The notes beneath the pieces are model-generated. The model had not been told where the DNA came from, searched no databases, and saw only the letters and a list, made by a program, of their open reading frames with translations. Position numbers and translations under genes: made by a program. Positions 1 through 9,117 of a stretch of 64,000 bases of DNA are shown one piece after another; the stretch's first letter is position 1, and each line of letters begins with the position of its first letter. The DNA comes from Comamonas sp. (GTDB lineage Bacteria > Pseudomonadota > Gammaproteobacteria > Burkholderiales > Burkholderiaceae_C). The DNA lies in NCBI GenBank assembly GCA_031277805.1, contig JAITLR010000007.1, forward strand, positions 310,001 through 374,000, given 5' to 3'.

Positions 1-1
1 G

Positions 2-1072
2 GTGGCAGCAGGTGTCATGCACTCGGCCAGGCGCTGGCTGGGGCCCAACTCCGCCATCAGCACCCATGCGCTGCTGGTGGCGGGCGGCGCGGCCGGTATC
101 GCGGCGGCTTTTAATGCGCCGCTGGCCGGGGTGGTGTTTGCCATCGAAGAGCTGTCGCGCAGGCTGGAGTCCCGCTCCAGTGGCCTGATCATTGCGGCCA
201 TTGTGTTGGCCGGTCTGATGGGGGTGTCGGTATTTGGCAATCTCAGCTACTTTGGCCGCATTCGTGTGCAGGAGCTGAGCTGGAACGATTTGCTGCCTTG
301 CCTGGCGGTGGCGCTGACTTGTGGTGTGCTGGGTGGTCTGTTCGCCAAGCTGATGACGATTTCCCTGACCTCTTCGACAGAGCGGCTCAACAAGCTCAAG
401 ACCCGTTTTCCGATTCGGTTTGCGGCAACGCTGGCGCTGCTGATCGCCATCATCGGTCTGGTCACCGGGGGCGCCACATTTGGCGCGGGCTCCGAGGCCG
501 TCAAACACATGCTTCAGGGCGAGGCCGATGTGCCCGAGTTCTACGTCACGCTCAAGTTCATCGCGACCTGGCTGTCGGCCTGGGTCGGTGTGCCGGGTGG
601 CATTTTTGCGCCCTCGCTGTCCATCGGTGCCGGTGTTGGCAACAACGTGGCATCGATTGTCGGAACGACGGATATAGCGCCCGCCCTGATCGCCATGGGT
701 ATGGCCGCTTTTCTGGCAGCTGTCACCCAGGCGCCGCTGACGGCTTTCATCATCGTGATGGAGATGGTTGACGGTCACTCGCTGGTGCTGAGCCTGATGG
801 CCTCGGCCATGATTGCCAGCATGATTTCACGGATGATTGCGCGGCCCTTGTATGAGTCGCTGGCTCTGCACCTGCTCAATGTGGCCAAGGCCTCCATGGT
901 GCTGCCGGACCCACCTGCCCAGGACCAAGCCGAACCGGACAGTCAGACGGATGATTCCGACTTCATGCCGGAAGATGCGGCAGAGGTCCAACCGCCCCAG
1001 CAACGTGAGCTGGAGTTCGGTGCGCCGCCGGATGCCGAAGCCAGGGATTCTGGAAATACTCCGCGCGCTTGA
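2..1072 (+). CDS. ClC-family chloride channel or Cl-/H+ antiporter, 5' end missing
   Basis: Inner-membrane chloride transport protein of the ClC family. The reading frame is open to the left edge, so the N-terminal helices and the GSGIP and GxEGP filter motifs are outside the window. Visible are successive hydrophobic helices, the segment GVVFAIEELSRR near residue 43 and the GxFxP filter motif as GGIFAPS near residue 199, which identify the family. The C-terminal 60 residues are Pro, Asp and Glu rich (PDPPAQDQAEPDSQTDD) and contain no CBS domains, as is usual for the short bacterial ClC type. The convergent gene downstream begins only 8 bp away. The family assignment is firm; channel versus antiporter cannot be decided here. 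Confidence 0.9.
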   Translation: MAAGVMHSARRWLGPNSAISTHALLVAGGAAGIAAAFNAPLAGVVFAIEELSRRLESRSSGLIIAAIVLAGLMGVSVFGNLSYFGRIRVQELSWNDLLPCLAVALTCGVLGGLFAKLMTISLTSSTERLNKLKTRFPIRFAATLALLIAIIGLVTGGATFGAGSEAVKHMLQGEADVPEFYVTLKFIATWLSAWVGVPGGIFAPSLSIGAGVGNNVASIVGTTDIAPALIAMGMAAFLAAVTQAPLTAFIIVMEMVDGHSLVLSLMASAMIASMISRMIARPLYESLALHLLNVAKASMVLPDPPAQDQAEPDSQTDDSDFMPEDAAEVQPPQQRELEFGAPPDAEARDSGNTPRA

Positions 1073-1080
1073 GCAGTTTT

Positions 1081-1404
1081 TCAGCGATCCATCCGCTCGC
1101 GCGTCACGGGTGGCTGCTGCGCATGTTTGCGGCTGGCACCCGCACGGCCAGCCTTGCTCCATTCATAGGCATGGCCGTCGGGTGTGTGGCCGTCCTCCAC
1201 GGCCGCCACGCCCACGGGGCCGACCATATCGCGCAGCTCGGATGAAATCGTCACATGTGCATTGCGCAGATCGCCGCGCAGCAGCTGGCATTGCTTGAGG
1301 GCCTCGCTCATCTGCGTGTCGCTGAAAGGCAGACATTGCGGCAGCCACTGGGGCTGCTCGCCTTCGGGCTGATGGTTGCGTAGGTAGTAGACAACGATGC
1401 TCAT
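1081..1404 (-). CDS. Small conserved-looking protein of unknown function
   Basis: A 107-residue soluble protein starting MSIVVYYLRNHQPEG, with no signal peptide or membrane span. It has a central Cys (KQCQLLRGDLRNAHVTISSE) and a basic, Gln-rich tail. It is convergent with the ClC gene and lies 38 bp downstream of nrdJ on the same strand, so it may be cotranscribed with nrdJ. I do not recognise a domain. Its position in a tight intergenic slot and the typical GC-rich codon pattern favour a real gene. Confidence 0.6.
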   Translation of the reverse strand: MSIVVYYLRNHQPEGEQPQWLPQCLPFSDTQMSEALKQCQLLRGDLRNAHVTISSELRDMVGPVGVAAVEDGHTPDGHAYEWSKAGRAGASRKHAQQPPVTRERMDR

Positions 1405-1442
1405 GCCCGCAAGGTTAACGCCAAATCGCAGTCCTTATCCCC

Positions 1443-3848
1443 TTACCCGCAGGAGCCCACGTAGCCGCAGGCGGTGCAGAAGTTGCAGCCATCCTTGCGG
1501 ATCATGGCGTGCGCACCGCAGTCGGGGCATTTTTGGCCATTGACCTGACCGCTGGTGGTGCTGTGGCTTTCGGGCGCCGATGCCGGCGCGGCGCTGGTGC
1601 TGGGCGCGGGCTGCGGCAGGCCCCGATTGGCGATGATGCTCTGAATCGCATAGGCCAGCAGCGCGACTTCGCTGTCATGCCACAGGGGGATGCGGACTCC
1701 GTCATCACGCGTCTTGCTGCCATAGCGCACGGGACCACGGTCCCAGGCGACCTTGCGCAGATCGGCCAATGCCTTGTCCAGAAAGCCGCCGCGTGCAGCC
1801 AGGCTCAGGCTGCGCATGGTGGCGGTGATCCACTGCTGGCTCTCTCCCGTCTGTCCTACGGGCATGAAGAATTCGATGGGGCGCTCCACACCGTCGACCA
1901 CCATGAAGCTGACCACCAGATACAGCCGTCTGGCGCCGTCGTGGGTGAAGTATTCGATCTTGTCGACCACTGCGTTCAGCGGGCCTTCGGGGCGGCGCTC
2001 GATGACGGCATTCAATCCTGGGCTGCTCACTGAATGGATAGCTGCTGAGGCATGCTGGTCAAGGGGTTGCGGGGTGCCGAGTATAGATTCTGTAGAGAGC
2101 ACAGCGCCCAGCGTGTCGTTGGGTCTGTAGGTGGCGCAGCCCTTGAGCCCCGCTTCCCAGCATTCCATGTAGAGGTTTTTGAAATCCTCGAATGGATAGT
2201 CGGCAGGGATGTTGACGGTCTTGGAGATCGATGTGTCGATATACGGCTGCACGCAGCGCATCATGGCCACATGCTCGCTGGCACTCATTTCGAGCGCGCT
2301 GACAAAGTAGTCGGGCAGCGATGCATCGTCGCCATGCAAGGACTGGTAGAGCCGGTAGGCGTGGTCTTCGACGGTGTAGAACTGTTCGCCGCCATTGGCC
2401 GTGCGCTTTTTACGCGTGTAGGTCCACGAAAAAGGCGGCTCGATTCCGTTGGAAGCGTTGTCGGCAAAGGCCAGGGAAACCGTGCCCGTGGGTGCAATCG
2501 ACAGCAGGTGGCTGTTGCGCAGGCCATGCTTTTTGATGGCCGCGCGCAGATCCTTGGGCAGGCGTTTGGTAAAGCCGCTTTGCAGATACTGCTTGGCCTT
2601 GAAGAGAGGGAAGGCGCCTTTTTCCTGCGCCAGCGCGACAGACGCTGCATAAGCCGCATCGCGCATGGTGCGGGCTATGGTCTCGGCTTGTTTCAGACCC
2701 TCATCACTGGCGTAGCGCAGACCCAGCAGGATCAAGGCATCGCCCAGACCTGTAAAGCCCACGCCGATGCGGCGCTTTTGCCGCGCTTCGTGCTGCTGCT
2801 CCGGCAGCGGCCAGACCGTGGCGTCCAGCACATTGTCCAGCAGCCGCACCTGGATGGCGACGGCGGCGCCGAAGGCTTCCAGGTCGAAACTCGCTTGTGG
2901 CGTAAACGGCTCACGCACAAAGCGTGTGAGGATGATGGGCCCCAGATCGCAGCAGCCGTACGGCGGCAGCGGCTGCTCGCCGCAGGGATTGGTGGCCGCA
3001 ATCTGCTCGGCATACCAGAGGTTGTTGTCGGCGTTGATATTGTCCAGAAACAGAATGCCGGGCTCTGCAAAATCATAGGCCGACTGCATGATGCTGTTCC
3101 ACAGCGTGCGTGCCGTTGTGCTTTGGTAGACCCAGAGCCCGTCGTCCCGGCGATGGGCTCCGGCCTCGATCTGCGCATCACTGGGATGCGCGATATGCAC
3201 CAGATCCCAGTTGGCATCGTCCTTGACGGCCTGCATGAAGGCGCTGCTGACACCGACCGAGACATTGAAATTGTTCCAGCGGCCTTTTTGCCGCTTGGCC
3301 GTGATGAACTCCAGCACATCGGGATGGTCTATGCGCAGCACGCCCATCTGGGCGCCACGCCGCGCACCGGCCGATTCCACCGTGGTACAGGATGCATCGA
3401 AGACATCGATGAAGGAGCAGGGGCCCGATGCATAGGAGTTGGTGCCTCGCACCAGCGCGCCGCGCGGGCGCAGATTGGAAAAGTCATAACCCACGCCGCC
3501 GCCGCGGCGCATGGTTTCGGCCGCCTGCGACAGCGCGGTGTAGATGCCGGGGTTGCCCTGGGCGTCGAAGCCATTGGTGGCGTCGGCCACGGGCTGGACA
3601 AAGCAGTTGATCAGCGTGGCCTTGGTGTCCAGCCCGGCGGCCGCCATGATGCGGCCCGCGCCAATGGCACCGCGCTGCAGATTGGCCAGAAACTGCTGCT
3701 CCCAATGCTTTTGCAGCTCGGGCTTTTCGACTGCAGCCAGAGCCCGTGCCACGCGGGCAAACAGTTCTTGCTCTGACTGCTCGCCAGCGGCCAGATATTT
3801 CTCGGCCAGGACGTCCAGACTGATGGCCTGGGCAGGGAGTGTGTTCAT
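1443..3848 (-). CDS. nrdJ: Adenosylcobalamin-dependent ribonucleotide reductase (class II)
   Basis: Reduces ribonucleotides to deoxyribonucleotides using a B12-derived radical, independently of oxygen. The frame opens at 3899, but the ATG at 3848 (MNTLPAQAIS) is preceded by GAGG at 6 bp and is preferred, giving 801 residues. Seen in order: N-terminal NrdJ domain, substrate cysteine in NCFVQP near residue 82, glycine-rich GGGVGYDFSN, the catalytic finger-loop motif NPCGEQ near residue 288, and the class II hallmark SIAPTGTVSLAFADN. The C-terminus is a zinc-ribbon-like CPDCG..CNFCTACGYVGSCG, supplying the redox-active cysteines. No cobalamin riboswitch is evident in the 160 bp upstream. Confidence 0.96.
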   Translation of the reverse strand: MNTLPAQAISLDVLAEKYLAAGEQSEQELFARVARALAAVEKPELQKHWEQQFLANLQRGAIGAGRIMAAAGLDTKATLINCFVQPVADATNGFDAQGNPGIYTALSQAAETMRRGGGVGYDFSNLRPRGALVRGTNSYASGPCSFIDVFDASCTTVESAGARRGAQMGVLRIDHPDVLEFITAKRQKGRWNNFNVSVGVSSAFMQAVKDDANWDLVHIAHPSDAQIEAGAHRRDDGLWVYQSTTARTLWNSIMQSAYDFAEPGILFLDNINADNNLWYAEQIAATNPCGEQPLPPYGCCDLGPIILTRFVREPFTPQASFDLEAFGAAVAIQVRLLDNVLDATVWPLPEQQHEARQKRRIGVGFTGLGDALILLGLRYASDEGLKQAETIARTMRDAAYAASVALAQEKGAFPLFKAKQYLQSGFTKRLPKDLRAAIKKHGLRNSHLLSIAPTGTVSLAFADNASNGIEPPFSWTYTRKKRTANGGEQFYTVEDHAYRLYQSLHGDDASLPDYFVSALEMSASEHVAMMRCVQPYIDTSISKTVNIPADYPFEDFKNLYMECWEAGLKGCATYRPNDTLGAVLSTESILGTPQPLDQHASAAIHSVSSPGLNAVIERRPEGPLNAVVDKIEYFTHDGARRLYLVVSFMVVDGVERPIEFFMPVGQTGESQQWITATMRSLSLAARGGFLDKALADLRKVAWDRGPVRYGSKTRDDGVRIPLWHDSEVALLAYAIQSIIANRGLPQPAPSTSAAPASAPESHSTTSGQVNGQKCPDCGAHAMIRKDGCNFCTACGYVGSCG

Positions 3849-4012
3849 GGCATACCTCACGCAACTTGCATATTGGCTTTGTAGCGCAGGCTGGATCAAA
3901 GTGCTGTGACGCAGCGCAACATTGGTACCGGTGCAGCAGCAGTAACCCCAAGCGCTTCATGTCGATTAGAGTGTGCTGACCACTCGCTTCCTGTTCTGAA
4001 AGGCCTTGCGTC

Positions 4013-4675
4013 ATGACAGTCAAAGTCTTGTGCTTCGGCATCTCGCTCGATGGTTACGCCGCCGGGCCGCGCCAGGATCTGGAGAACCCGCTGGGCGTCG
4101 GCGGGGCCGTACTCATGGAGTGGTTCTTTCCCACGCGGGTCTTTCAGCAGATGCATGGGGATGGCCGCAGCGGCCAGGGTGGAGAGATCGGCATCGACAA
4201 TCAGATGGCCGAACGTTCCTTTGACAATATGGGCGCCTGGATTCTGGGGCGCAATATGTTCGGCCCGGTGCGCGGTCCCTGGCCCGACGAGAGCTGGAAG
4301 GGCTGGTGGGGCGATGAGCCACCCTATCACGTGCCCACTTTTGTTCTGACCCACCATGCCAGACCCATGCTGCGCATGCAGGGCGGTACGGACTTCCACT
4401 TCGTGACCGACGGCGCGATGTCCGCGCTGGCGCAGGCCAAGGCTGCAGCGGGAGGGCGTGATATCCGCATTGGCGGCGGCGTCGCCACGGTGCGCCAGTT
4501 TCTGCAGGCCGGCTTGGTTGATGAATTACATCTTGCCGTGCGCCCGGTGTTGCTGGGGGAGGGCGAGAACCTCTGGCAAGGCCTCGATATGCGCGCCCTG
4601 GGTTATGAAGTGGCCGAGGTCATACAGGGGGAGCGCGCCACGCATGTGATGGTGCGCAGGTCGAAACAGGGATGA
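4013..4675 (+). CDS. Dihydrofolate reductase-like protein (RibD C-terminal domain family)
   Basis: A 220-residue cytoplasmic protein of the RibD_C/DHFR-like superfamily, NAD(P)H-dependent reductases of mostly unknown substrate. The N-terminal strand and SLDGYAAGP loop (residues 8-18) and the C-terminal RIGGGVATVRQFLQAGLVDE followed by HLAVRPVLLGEGENLW are typical. The LGRNMF segment near residue 80 is the usual second motif. It is divergent from nrdJ, with about 160 bp between the two starts, and ends at an inverted-repeat terminator. True folate reductase activity is unlikely; the substrate cannot be inferred. Confidence 0.85.
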   Translation: MTVKVLCFGISLDGYAAGPRQDLENPLGVGGAVLMEWFFPTRVFQQMHGDGRSGQGGEIGIDNQMAERSFDNMGAWILGRNMFGPVRGPWPDESWKGWWGDEPPYHVPTFVLTHHARPMLRMQGGTDFHFVTDGAMSALAQAKAAAGGRDIRIGGGVATVRQFLQAGLVDELHLAVRPVLLGEGENLWQGLDMRALGYEVAEVIQGERATHVMVRRSKQG

Positions 4676-4681
4676 CTCCCA

Positions 4682-4729
4682 AAAAAATAGCTGCAGATGC
4701 TTTATTAGAAGGCGTTGCAGCTATTTTTT
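4682..4729. terminator. Bidirectional terminator formed by a dispersed inverted repeat
   Basis: A perfect 14-bp inverted repeat, AAAAAATAGCTGCA at 4682-4695 and its complement at 4716-4729, sits between two convergent genes with A/T tracts on both sides. The ATAGCTGC core is shared with several other intergenic repeats in this window, so a dispersed repeat appears to have been used as a terminator. Confidence 0.8.
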
Positions 4730-4743
4730 ATGGATGAAGCGAA

Positions 4744-6090
4744 TTACAGCTTCTTGACCAGCACTTGGCTCTTGCGGCTCCAGTTGTACTTGGCCTTGCG
4801 GGCTTCGGGCAGCCATTCGGGATCCACGGGCTGAAAGCCGCGCTTGATGAACCAGTGCATGGTGCGTGTGGTCAGCACGAACATGCTTTCGCAGCCCAGG
4901 GCACGCGCGCGTTGCTCTATGCGCTTGAGCAGTTTTTCGCCGTCGCCCGTGCCCTGGCTCTTGGGCGAGACGGTCACGGCCGCCATTTCGGCGGTCTTGG
5001 ATTCCAGGTAAGGATGCAGGGCCGCGCAGCCGAAGATCACGCCATCGTGCTCAATGACGGTATAGCTGGCGATGTCGCGCTCGATCTCGGTGCGGTCGCG
5101 CTTGACCAGCGTGCCGTCGCGCTCGAAGGGCTCGATCAACTGGATGATGCCGCCCACGTCGTCAATTGTGGCCTCGCGCAGTTCCTCGAGCTTTTCGTCG
5201 ATGACCATGGTGCCGATGCCGTCGTGCACATAGATTTCCAGCAGCAGCGCGCCGTCGGTGGAGAACGGCAGGATGTGGCTGCGCTCCACGCCATGCTCGC
5301 AGGCGCGCACACAGTGCTGCAGGTAAAAGCCCACATCGGTTGGCACTTGAGCGGACGGCAGCTGGGTCAGCAGGCGGCGCGCGGCGTCCAGCGGCAGCTC
5401 GGTATCGATGGGGTTGTTTTCGTCGGGTGCGCCTGTGGGGTCCATGCGGATACCTGGCACTTCGGTCAGGAACAGCAGCTTGTCGGCCTTGAGCTCGATG
5501 GCCACACGGGTGGCCACTTCTTCCATGCTGAGGTTGAAGGCCTCGCCAGTGGGCGAGAAGCCAAAGGGCGAGACGAGCACCATGGCTTCGGAGTCCAGTG
5601 CACTGCGAATGCCTTCCACGTCGACCTTGCGCACCAGACCCGAGTGCATGAAGTCCACGCCGTCCACAATACCCACCGGGCGCGCCGTGAGGAAGTTGCC
5701 CGAGATCACGCGCACGCGTGCGCCGGCCATGGGCGTATTGGGCAGACCCTGGCTGAAGGCGGCTTCGATCTCGTAGCGCAGCTGGCCTGCAGCCTCCTGG
5801 GCACAGTCCAGGGCGATGGAGTCGGTCACGCGCATGCCGTTGTAGTAGCGCGGCTCCTGGCCCTTGAGGCGCAGCTGCTCGTTCACCTGGGGGCGGAAGC
5901 CATGCACCAGCACGATCTTCACGCCCATGGCCTGAATCATGGCCAGATCCTGCACGATGGAGCTGAGCTTGCCGGCATCAATGGCTTCACCGGTCAGGCC
6001 CACCACAAAGGTCTGGTGTCGGAACTTGTGGATATAGGGGGCCACAGACCGGAACCAGGGGACAAAGGTGAAGTTGAAAACGGTGGACAT
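4744..6090 (-). CDS. argA: N-acetylglutamate synthase, kinase-like plus GNAT domains
   Basis: First step of arginine biosynthesis: acetyl-CoA + glutamate to N-acetylglutamate. The 448-residue form starting MSTVFNFTFVPWFRS is chosen over the longer frame opening at 6138 because it matches the usual family N-terminus; no clear Shine-Dalgarno is seen. Residues about 25-290 form an amino-acid-kinase-like domain (KIVLVHGFRPQVNEQL, RVISGNFLTARPVG). The C-terminal 150 residues form a GNAT acetyltransferase domain (EMAAVTVSPKSQGTGDGEKLL). The architecture is that of classical ArgA, normally feedback-inhibited by arginine through the kinase-like domain. Confidence 0.95.
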   Translation of the reverse strand: MSTVFNFTFVPWFRSVAPYIHKFRHQTFVVGLTGEAIDAGKLSSIVQDLAMIQAMGVKIVLVHGFRPQVNEQLRLKGQEPRYYNGMRVTDSIALDCAQEAAGQLRYEIEAAFSQGLPNTPMAGARVRVISGNFLTARPVGIVDGVDFMHSGLVRKVDVEGIRSALDSEAMVLVSPFGFSPTGEAFNLSMEEVATRVAIELKADKLLFLTEVPGIRMDPTGAPDENNPIDTELPLDAARRLLTQLPSAQVPTDVGFYLQHCVRACEHGVERSHILPFSTDGALLLEIYVHDGIGTMVIDEKLEELREATIDDVGGIIQLIEPFERDGTLVKRDRTEIERDIASYTVIEHDGVIFGCAALHPYLESKTAEMAAVTVSPKSQGTGDGEKLLKRIEQRARALGCESMFVLTTRTMHWFIKRGFQPVDPEWLPEARKAKYNWSRKSQVLVKKL

Positions 6091-6625
6091 GGCGGTGCGC
6101 GAAAACCTCGAAAAGCGGTAAAAAAGCCCGCGCTCCAATTTTCGTGGTCACGCAGGCCTGCGGCGCAAAGTGTAGCGGCTACTTGCGCCTCCCACCCGCT
6201 TGCAGCAAGGATTTGTGTGCGCAGATCGCGCAGTCTGCGGTGTCGGATATGCAGTGCTTTGAAAAAAATAGCGGCTTGCGCTCACCGCAGGCTAACTTGA
6301 AGCGTAAACAATCTTGAAAGCTATACATATAGAGCGCAGACAGCTTTAATATTGATAGCATTGATGGTGAATCAACAACAGGCACCGGACTTGAGGCCGC
6401 GTGGTTGGTGACCATGCCATGGATAATGCTTTTTCAAATGGCGTGTGCCGGGCAGCACAGGCTGTTGCCGCAAGGGCACCTGATTCCTTCTACTTTCTAT
6501 TCAAGCGCACCTGTAGCCATTCATGACAAGACTTACGCCAACCAAGCTCGGGCAAGAGCTTCGCCTCAAGGAAACAGTCCTGGTGCCTTCGCAGCGGTGG
6601 CCCGGCTTGCCTACGTAAGTTTTAT
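6091..6625. other. Intergenic region between argA and the export operon
   Basis: About 535 bp between divergent genes. It holds degenerate copies of the dispersed inverted repeat (see 6262-6360). Short open frames on both strands have neither Shine-Dalgarno sequences nor recognisable protein content. Promoters for argA and for the tolC-like gene must lie here, but no convincing -35/-10 pair could be fixed. Confidence 0.5.
6262..6360. repeat. Degenerate copies of the dispersed ATAGC(T/G)GC..GCGCT repeat
   Basis: AAAAAAATAGCGGCTTGCGCTC at 6262-6283 matches the half element found elsewhere in the window. A second, more degenerate unit with AGCTATA, AGAGCGC and GACAGCTTT lies at about 6319-6347. 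Together they look like decayed copies of the same family. Confidence 0.5.
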
Positions 6626-8059
6626 ATGAAATTCAGCCACGTTCCCTTGACCATAAGCCTGCTGATGGCAACGACGGCGTTGTCGGTCCAGGCGCAGACA
6701 ACCGCGGCAGCCAATGCCATGAGCTTCGAGCAGGCCCGTGCGGCCTTGATGGAGCACTCCGAGCAACTGGCCGCTTCGGCCAAGGCCGTGGACAGCGCCC
6801 GCCTGCGCCGCGAAGGCATGCAGGGCCTGGGTGGCCCATCGGTGGCGATTACCGGCATGGGCTACCGCTATTCGGCCAATGTCGATCTGGACCTCGACCC
6901 TGCACGCCGCGCCCTGGGCAATGGCATCTCGCATCTGCCGCCGCAGCTGGGCGGCGCCGTGGGGCAGTTGCCCAGCCTGCCGGCCAATTACGACCTGCAG
7001 CGCCAGAGCAATGTGGCCTCGGCCAGCCTGTCGGCCGTCTGGCCGGTGTATATGGGCGGTCTCGGCGACGCCGTGCGCGGCGAGCTCGATGCCATGACCG
7101 ATGAGGCCCTGGCCGATGCCGCAACCAGTGCCGACCAACTGAACACCTTGCTGGTGCAGCGCTATTTCACTACCCAACTGGCCGAGCGTGCTGCAACCCT
7201 GCGCCGCCGTGCACTGGAGGGCGTGCGCGCCCATGACGACGCGGCACAGCGCATGCTCAAGGCCGGCGTCATCGCCCAGATTGAGCGGCTGCAGGCCAGC
7301 GCGGCCCTGGCCGATGCCCAGCAGCAAGCACGCAAGGCCGACGACGATGCGCGTCTGGCTCGCAGCGCGCTGCTGCGTACCGTGCACGTAGCAAGTGGAG
7401 TGGGCGGCGTGCGTCCCAGTTCCCCCTTGTTTGTCAGCAGCGAGGCCCTGCCGCCGCTGCAGCAGTTTCTGGACGCGGCTCAGAGCCACCACCCGGGCCT
7501 GAGCAAGGTAGCGGCCAAACGCCGTCAGGCCGAGTCGCTGCACGATGCCACCGAGGCACTGCGCAAGCCCCAGGTGCTGGCCTTCGGCATGCGCGAGGTC
7601 AATACCTCGGGCAAGCCCAACTGGGTGGCCGGCGTGGCCGTGCGCTGGACGCTGTGGGACAGCATAGACCGCGACAAGCTCTCGGCCGCCGGCCAGCGCA
7701 AGGTGGAGCAGGCCGAACTGACCGATGCCCAGGTGCGCTCGGACATCGCGTTGCTGGTGGAAAAGAACTGGCTGGCCGTGGAGCAGTCCCGCACCCAGTA
7801 TCTGTCCGGCCAGGCCCAGGAGGATCTGGCGCGCGAGCTGCTGAGGCTGCGCAAAGCAGGCCTCAAGGAAGGCACTAGCACGGCGCTGGAGCTGATCGAC
7901 GCCCAGCTCAACCTAGCCAAGGTACAGACCGAGCGCGCCGCCTCCGCCAACCAGTATGTGCAGGCCCTGGCCGCCTTGCTCGAGAGTACCGGGCAGACCG
8001 ATGAGTTCACCCGCTACATGGCCCGTGCCGATATCCAGATCAAGGCAGACGCCCCATGA
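6626..8059 (+). CDS. TolC-like outer-membrane efflux protein
   Basis: Outer-membrane channel of a tripartite export system. A 477-residue protein with signal peptide MKFSHVPLTISLLMATTALSVQAQ, followed by two long Ala/Leu/Gln-rich helical halves as in outer-membrane efflux proteins (MSFEQARAALMEHSEQLAASAKAV, then VRSDIALLVEKNWLAVEQSR). It opens a four-gene operon: the HlyD-like adaptor gene overlaps its stop by 4 bp. No strong Shine-Dalgarno is visible before the start. The family is clear; the substrate is unknown. Confidence 0.9.
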   Translation: MKFSHVPLTISLLMATTALSVQAQTTAAANAMSFEQARAALMEHSEQLAASAKAVDSARLRREGMQGLGGPSVAITGMGYRYSANVDLDLDPARRALGNGISHLPPQLGGAVGQLPSLPANYDLQRQSNVASASLSAVWPVYMGGLGDAVRGELDAMTDEALADAATSADQLNTLLVQRYFTTQLAERAATLRRRALEGVRAHDDAAQRMLKAGVIAQIERLQASAALADAQQQARKADDDARLARSALLRTVHVASGVGGVRPSSPLFVSSEALPPLQQFLDAAQSHHPGLSKVAAKRRQAESLHDATEALRKPQVLAFGMREVNTSGKPNWVAGVAVRWTLWDSIDRDKLSAAGQRKVEQAELTDAQVRSDIALLVEKNWLAVEQSRTQYLSGQAQEDLARELLRLRKAGLKEGTSTALELIDAQLNLAKVQTERAASANQYVQALAALLESTGQTDEFTRYMARADIQIKADAP

Positions 8060-9117
8060 ATACACCCGTACCGACCCCGCCGTCCTCCAGTCCCAGCCCT
8101 GAAGTGCCCAAGCAGGTCAGACAGGCCAGGCGTCTGCCCGTGGCTGCGTTGATCGCCGTGACCGCGGTGCTGATCTTCATCGTCTGGGGCTTCTGGCGCG
8201 CCGCCCAGCCTGCAGCTCCGTATTTCCAGGGCCAGATGGAGGCGCGTGAGGCCGATATCGCACCCAAGGTTACGGCCCGCATCTCCAAGGTACATGTGAG
8301 CGAGGGGCAGGTGATCCAGCCCGGCGATCTGCTGGTGGAAATGGACAGTCCCGAGGTGCAGGCCAAGCTGGCCCAGGCCCAGGCGGCCCGCGATGCGGCT
8401 CAGGCCGTGGCCGCCAAGGCCAGCAACGGTGCCCGCCCCGAGGAGGTGCAAATGGCTCGCCTGAGCTGGCAGCGCGCCCAGGCAGCGGCCGAACTGGCCA
8501 AGACCTCGTATGACCGCGTGCAAAGCCTGTTCAATCAAGGCCTGGTGTCGGCCCAGAAGCGCGACGAGGCTCAGACCAACTGGCGCGCATCGGACGCCCA
8601 GGCCAAGGCCGCCAAGGCCCAGTTCGACATGGCGGCCAGCGGCGCACGCGTGGAAGACAAGACCGCTGCCGTCGCCCAGGCGCGGCAGGTCGATGGCGTG
8701 GTGGCCGAGGTCAAGGCCGCCGAAGCAGAAACCCAGCTGCGCAGCCCCGTGGGCGGCGAGGTGGCAAATGTGCTGGTCAAGCAGGGCGAACTGTCGCCCC
8801 AGGGCGTTTCGGTGGTCACGGTGGTGGATCTGAGCGACCAGTGGGTGGTGCTCAATGTGCGCGAGGATCAACTGCAGCGCTTTGCGATGAAGAGCCGCTT
8901 CACGGGGCGGCTGCCGGCGCTGGACAACCGCCACGCCGAGTTCGAGGTGTATTTCCTCGGCGTGCTGCCCGATTTCGCCACCTGGCGCACCACGCGCGGC
9001 AGCCAGGGCTTCGATGCGCGTACCTTTGAAGTGCGGGCCAGGCCAGCCAAGCCCATTGAGGGCGCGCGTCCCGGCATGAGCGTCATCGTGGAGAGCGCTG
9101 CCGGAGCGGGGGCGTGA
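8056..9117 (+). CDS. HlyD-family periplasmic adaptor (membrane fusion) protein
   Basis: Links inner-membrane permeases to the TolC-like channel. 353 residues: a Pro/Ser-rich cytoplasmic start, one membrane anchor at about 33-52 (VAALIAVTAVLIFIVWGFW), a lipoyl/barrel-sandwich half (EADIAPKVTARISKVHVSEGQVI), an Ala/Gln/Lys-rich coiled-coil hairpin at about 105-215, the second lipoyl half (LRSPVGGEVANVLVKQGEL) and a beta-barrel region. Its ATG overlaps the stop of the tolC-like gene, and its stop overlaps the GTG of the next permease, so translation is probably coupled. Confidence 0.92.
   Translation: MNTPVPTPPSSSPSPEVPKQVRQARRLPVAALIAVTAVLIFIVWGFWRAAQPAAPYFQGQMEAREADIAPKVTARISKVHVSEGQVIQPGDLLVEMDSPEVQAKLAQAQAARDAAQAVAAKASNGARPEEVQMARLSWQRAQAAAELAKTSYDRVQSLFNQGLVSAQKRDEAQTNWRASDAQAKAAKAQFDMAASGARVEDKTAAVAQARQVDGVVAEVKAAEAETQLRSPVGGEVANVLVKQGELSPQGVSVVTVVDLSDQWVVLNVREDQLQRFAMKSRFTGRLPALDNRHAEFEVYFLGVLPDFATWRTTRGSQGFDARTFEVRARPAKPIEGARPGMSVIVESAAGAGA

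Noticed and set aside
2052..3776. 574-codon open frame antisense to nrdJ
   Set aside because: Lies wholly opposite a firmly identified gene; arises from GC-rich codon bias and has no ribosome site or recognisable protein.
4765..6300. 511-codon open frame antisense to argA
   Set aside because: Shadow frame of argA; low-complexity His/Gly/Gln composition typical of antisense reading.
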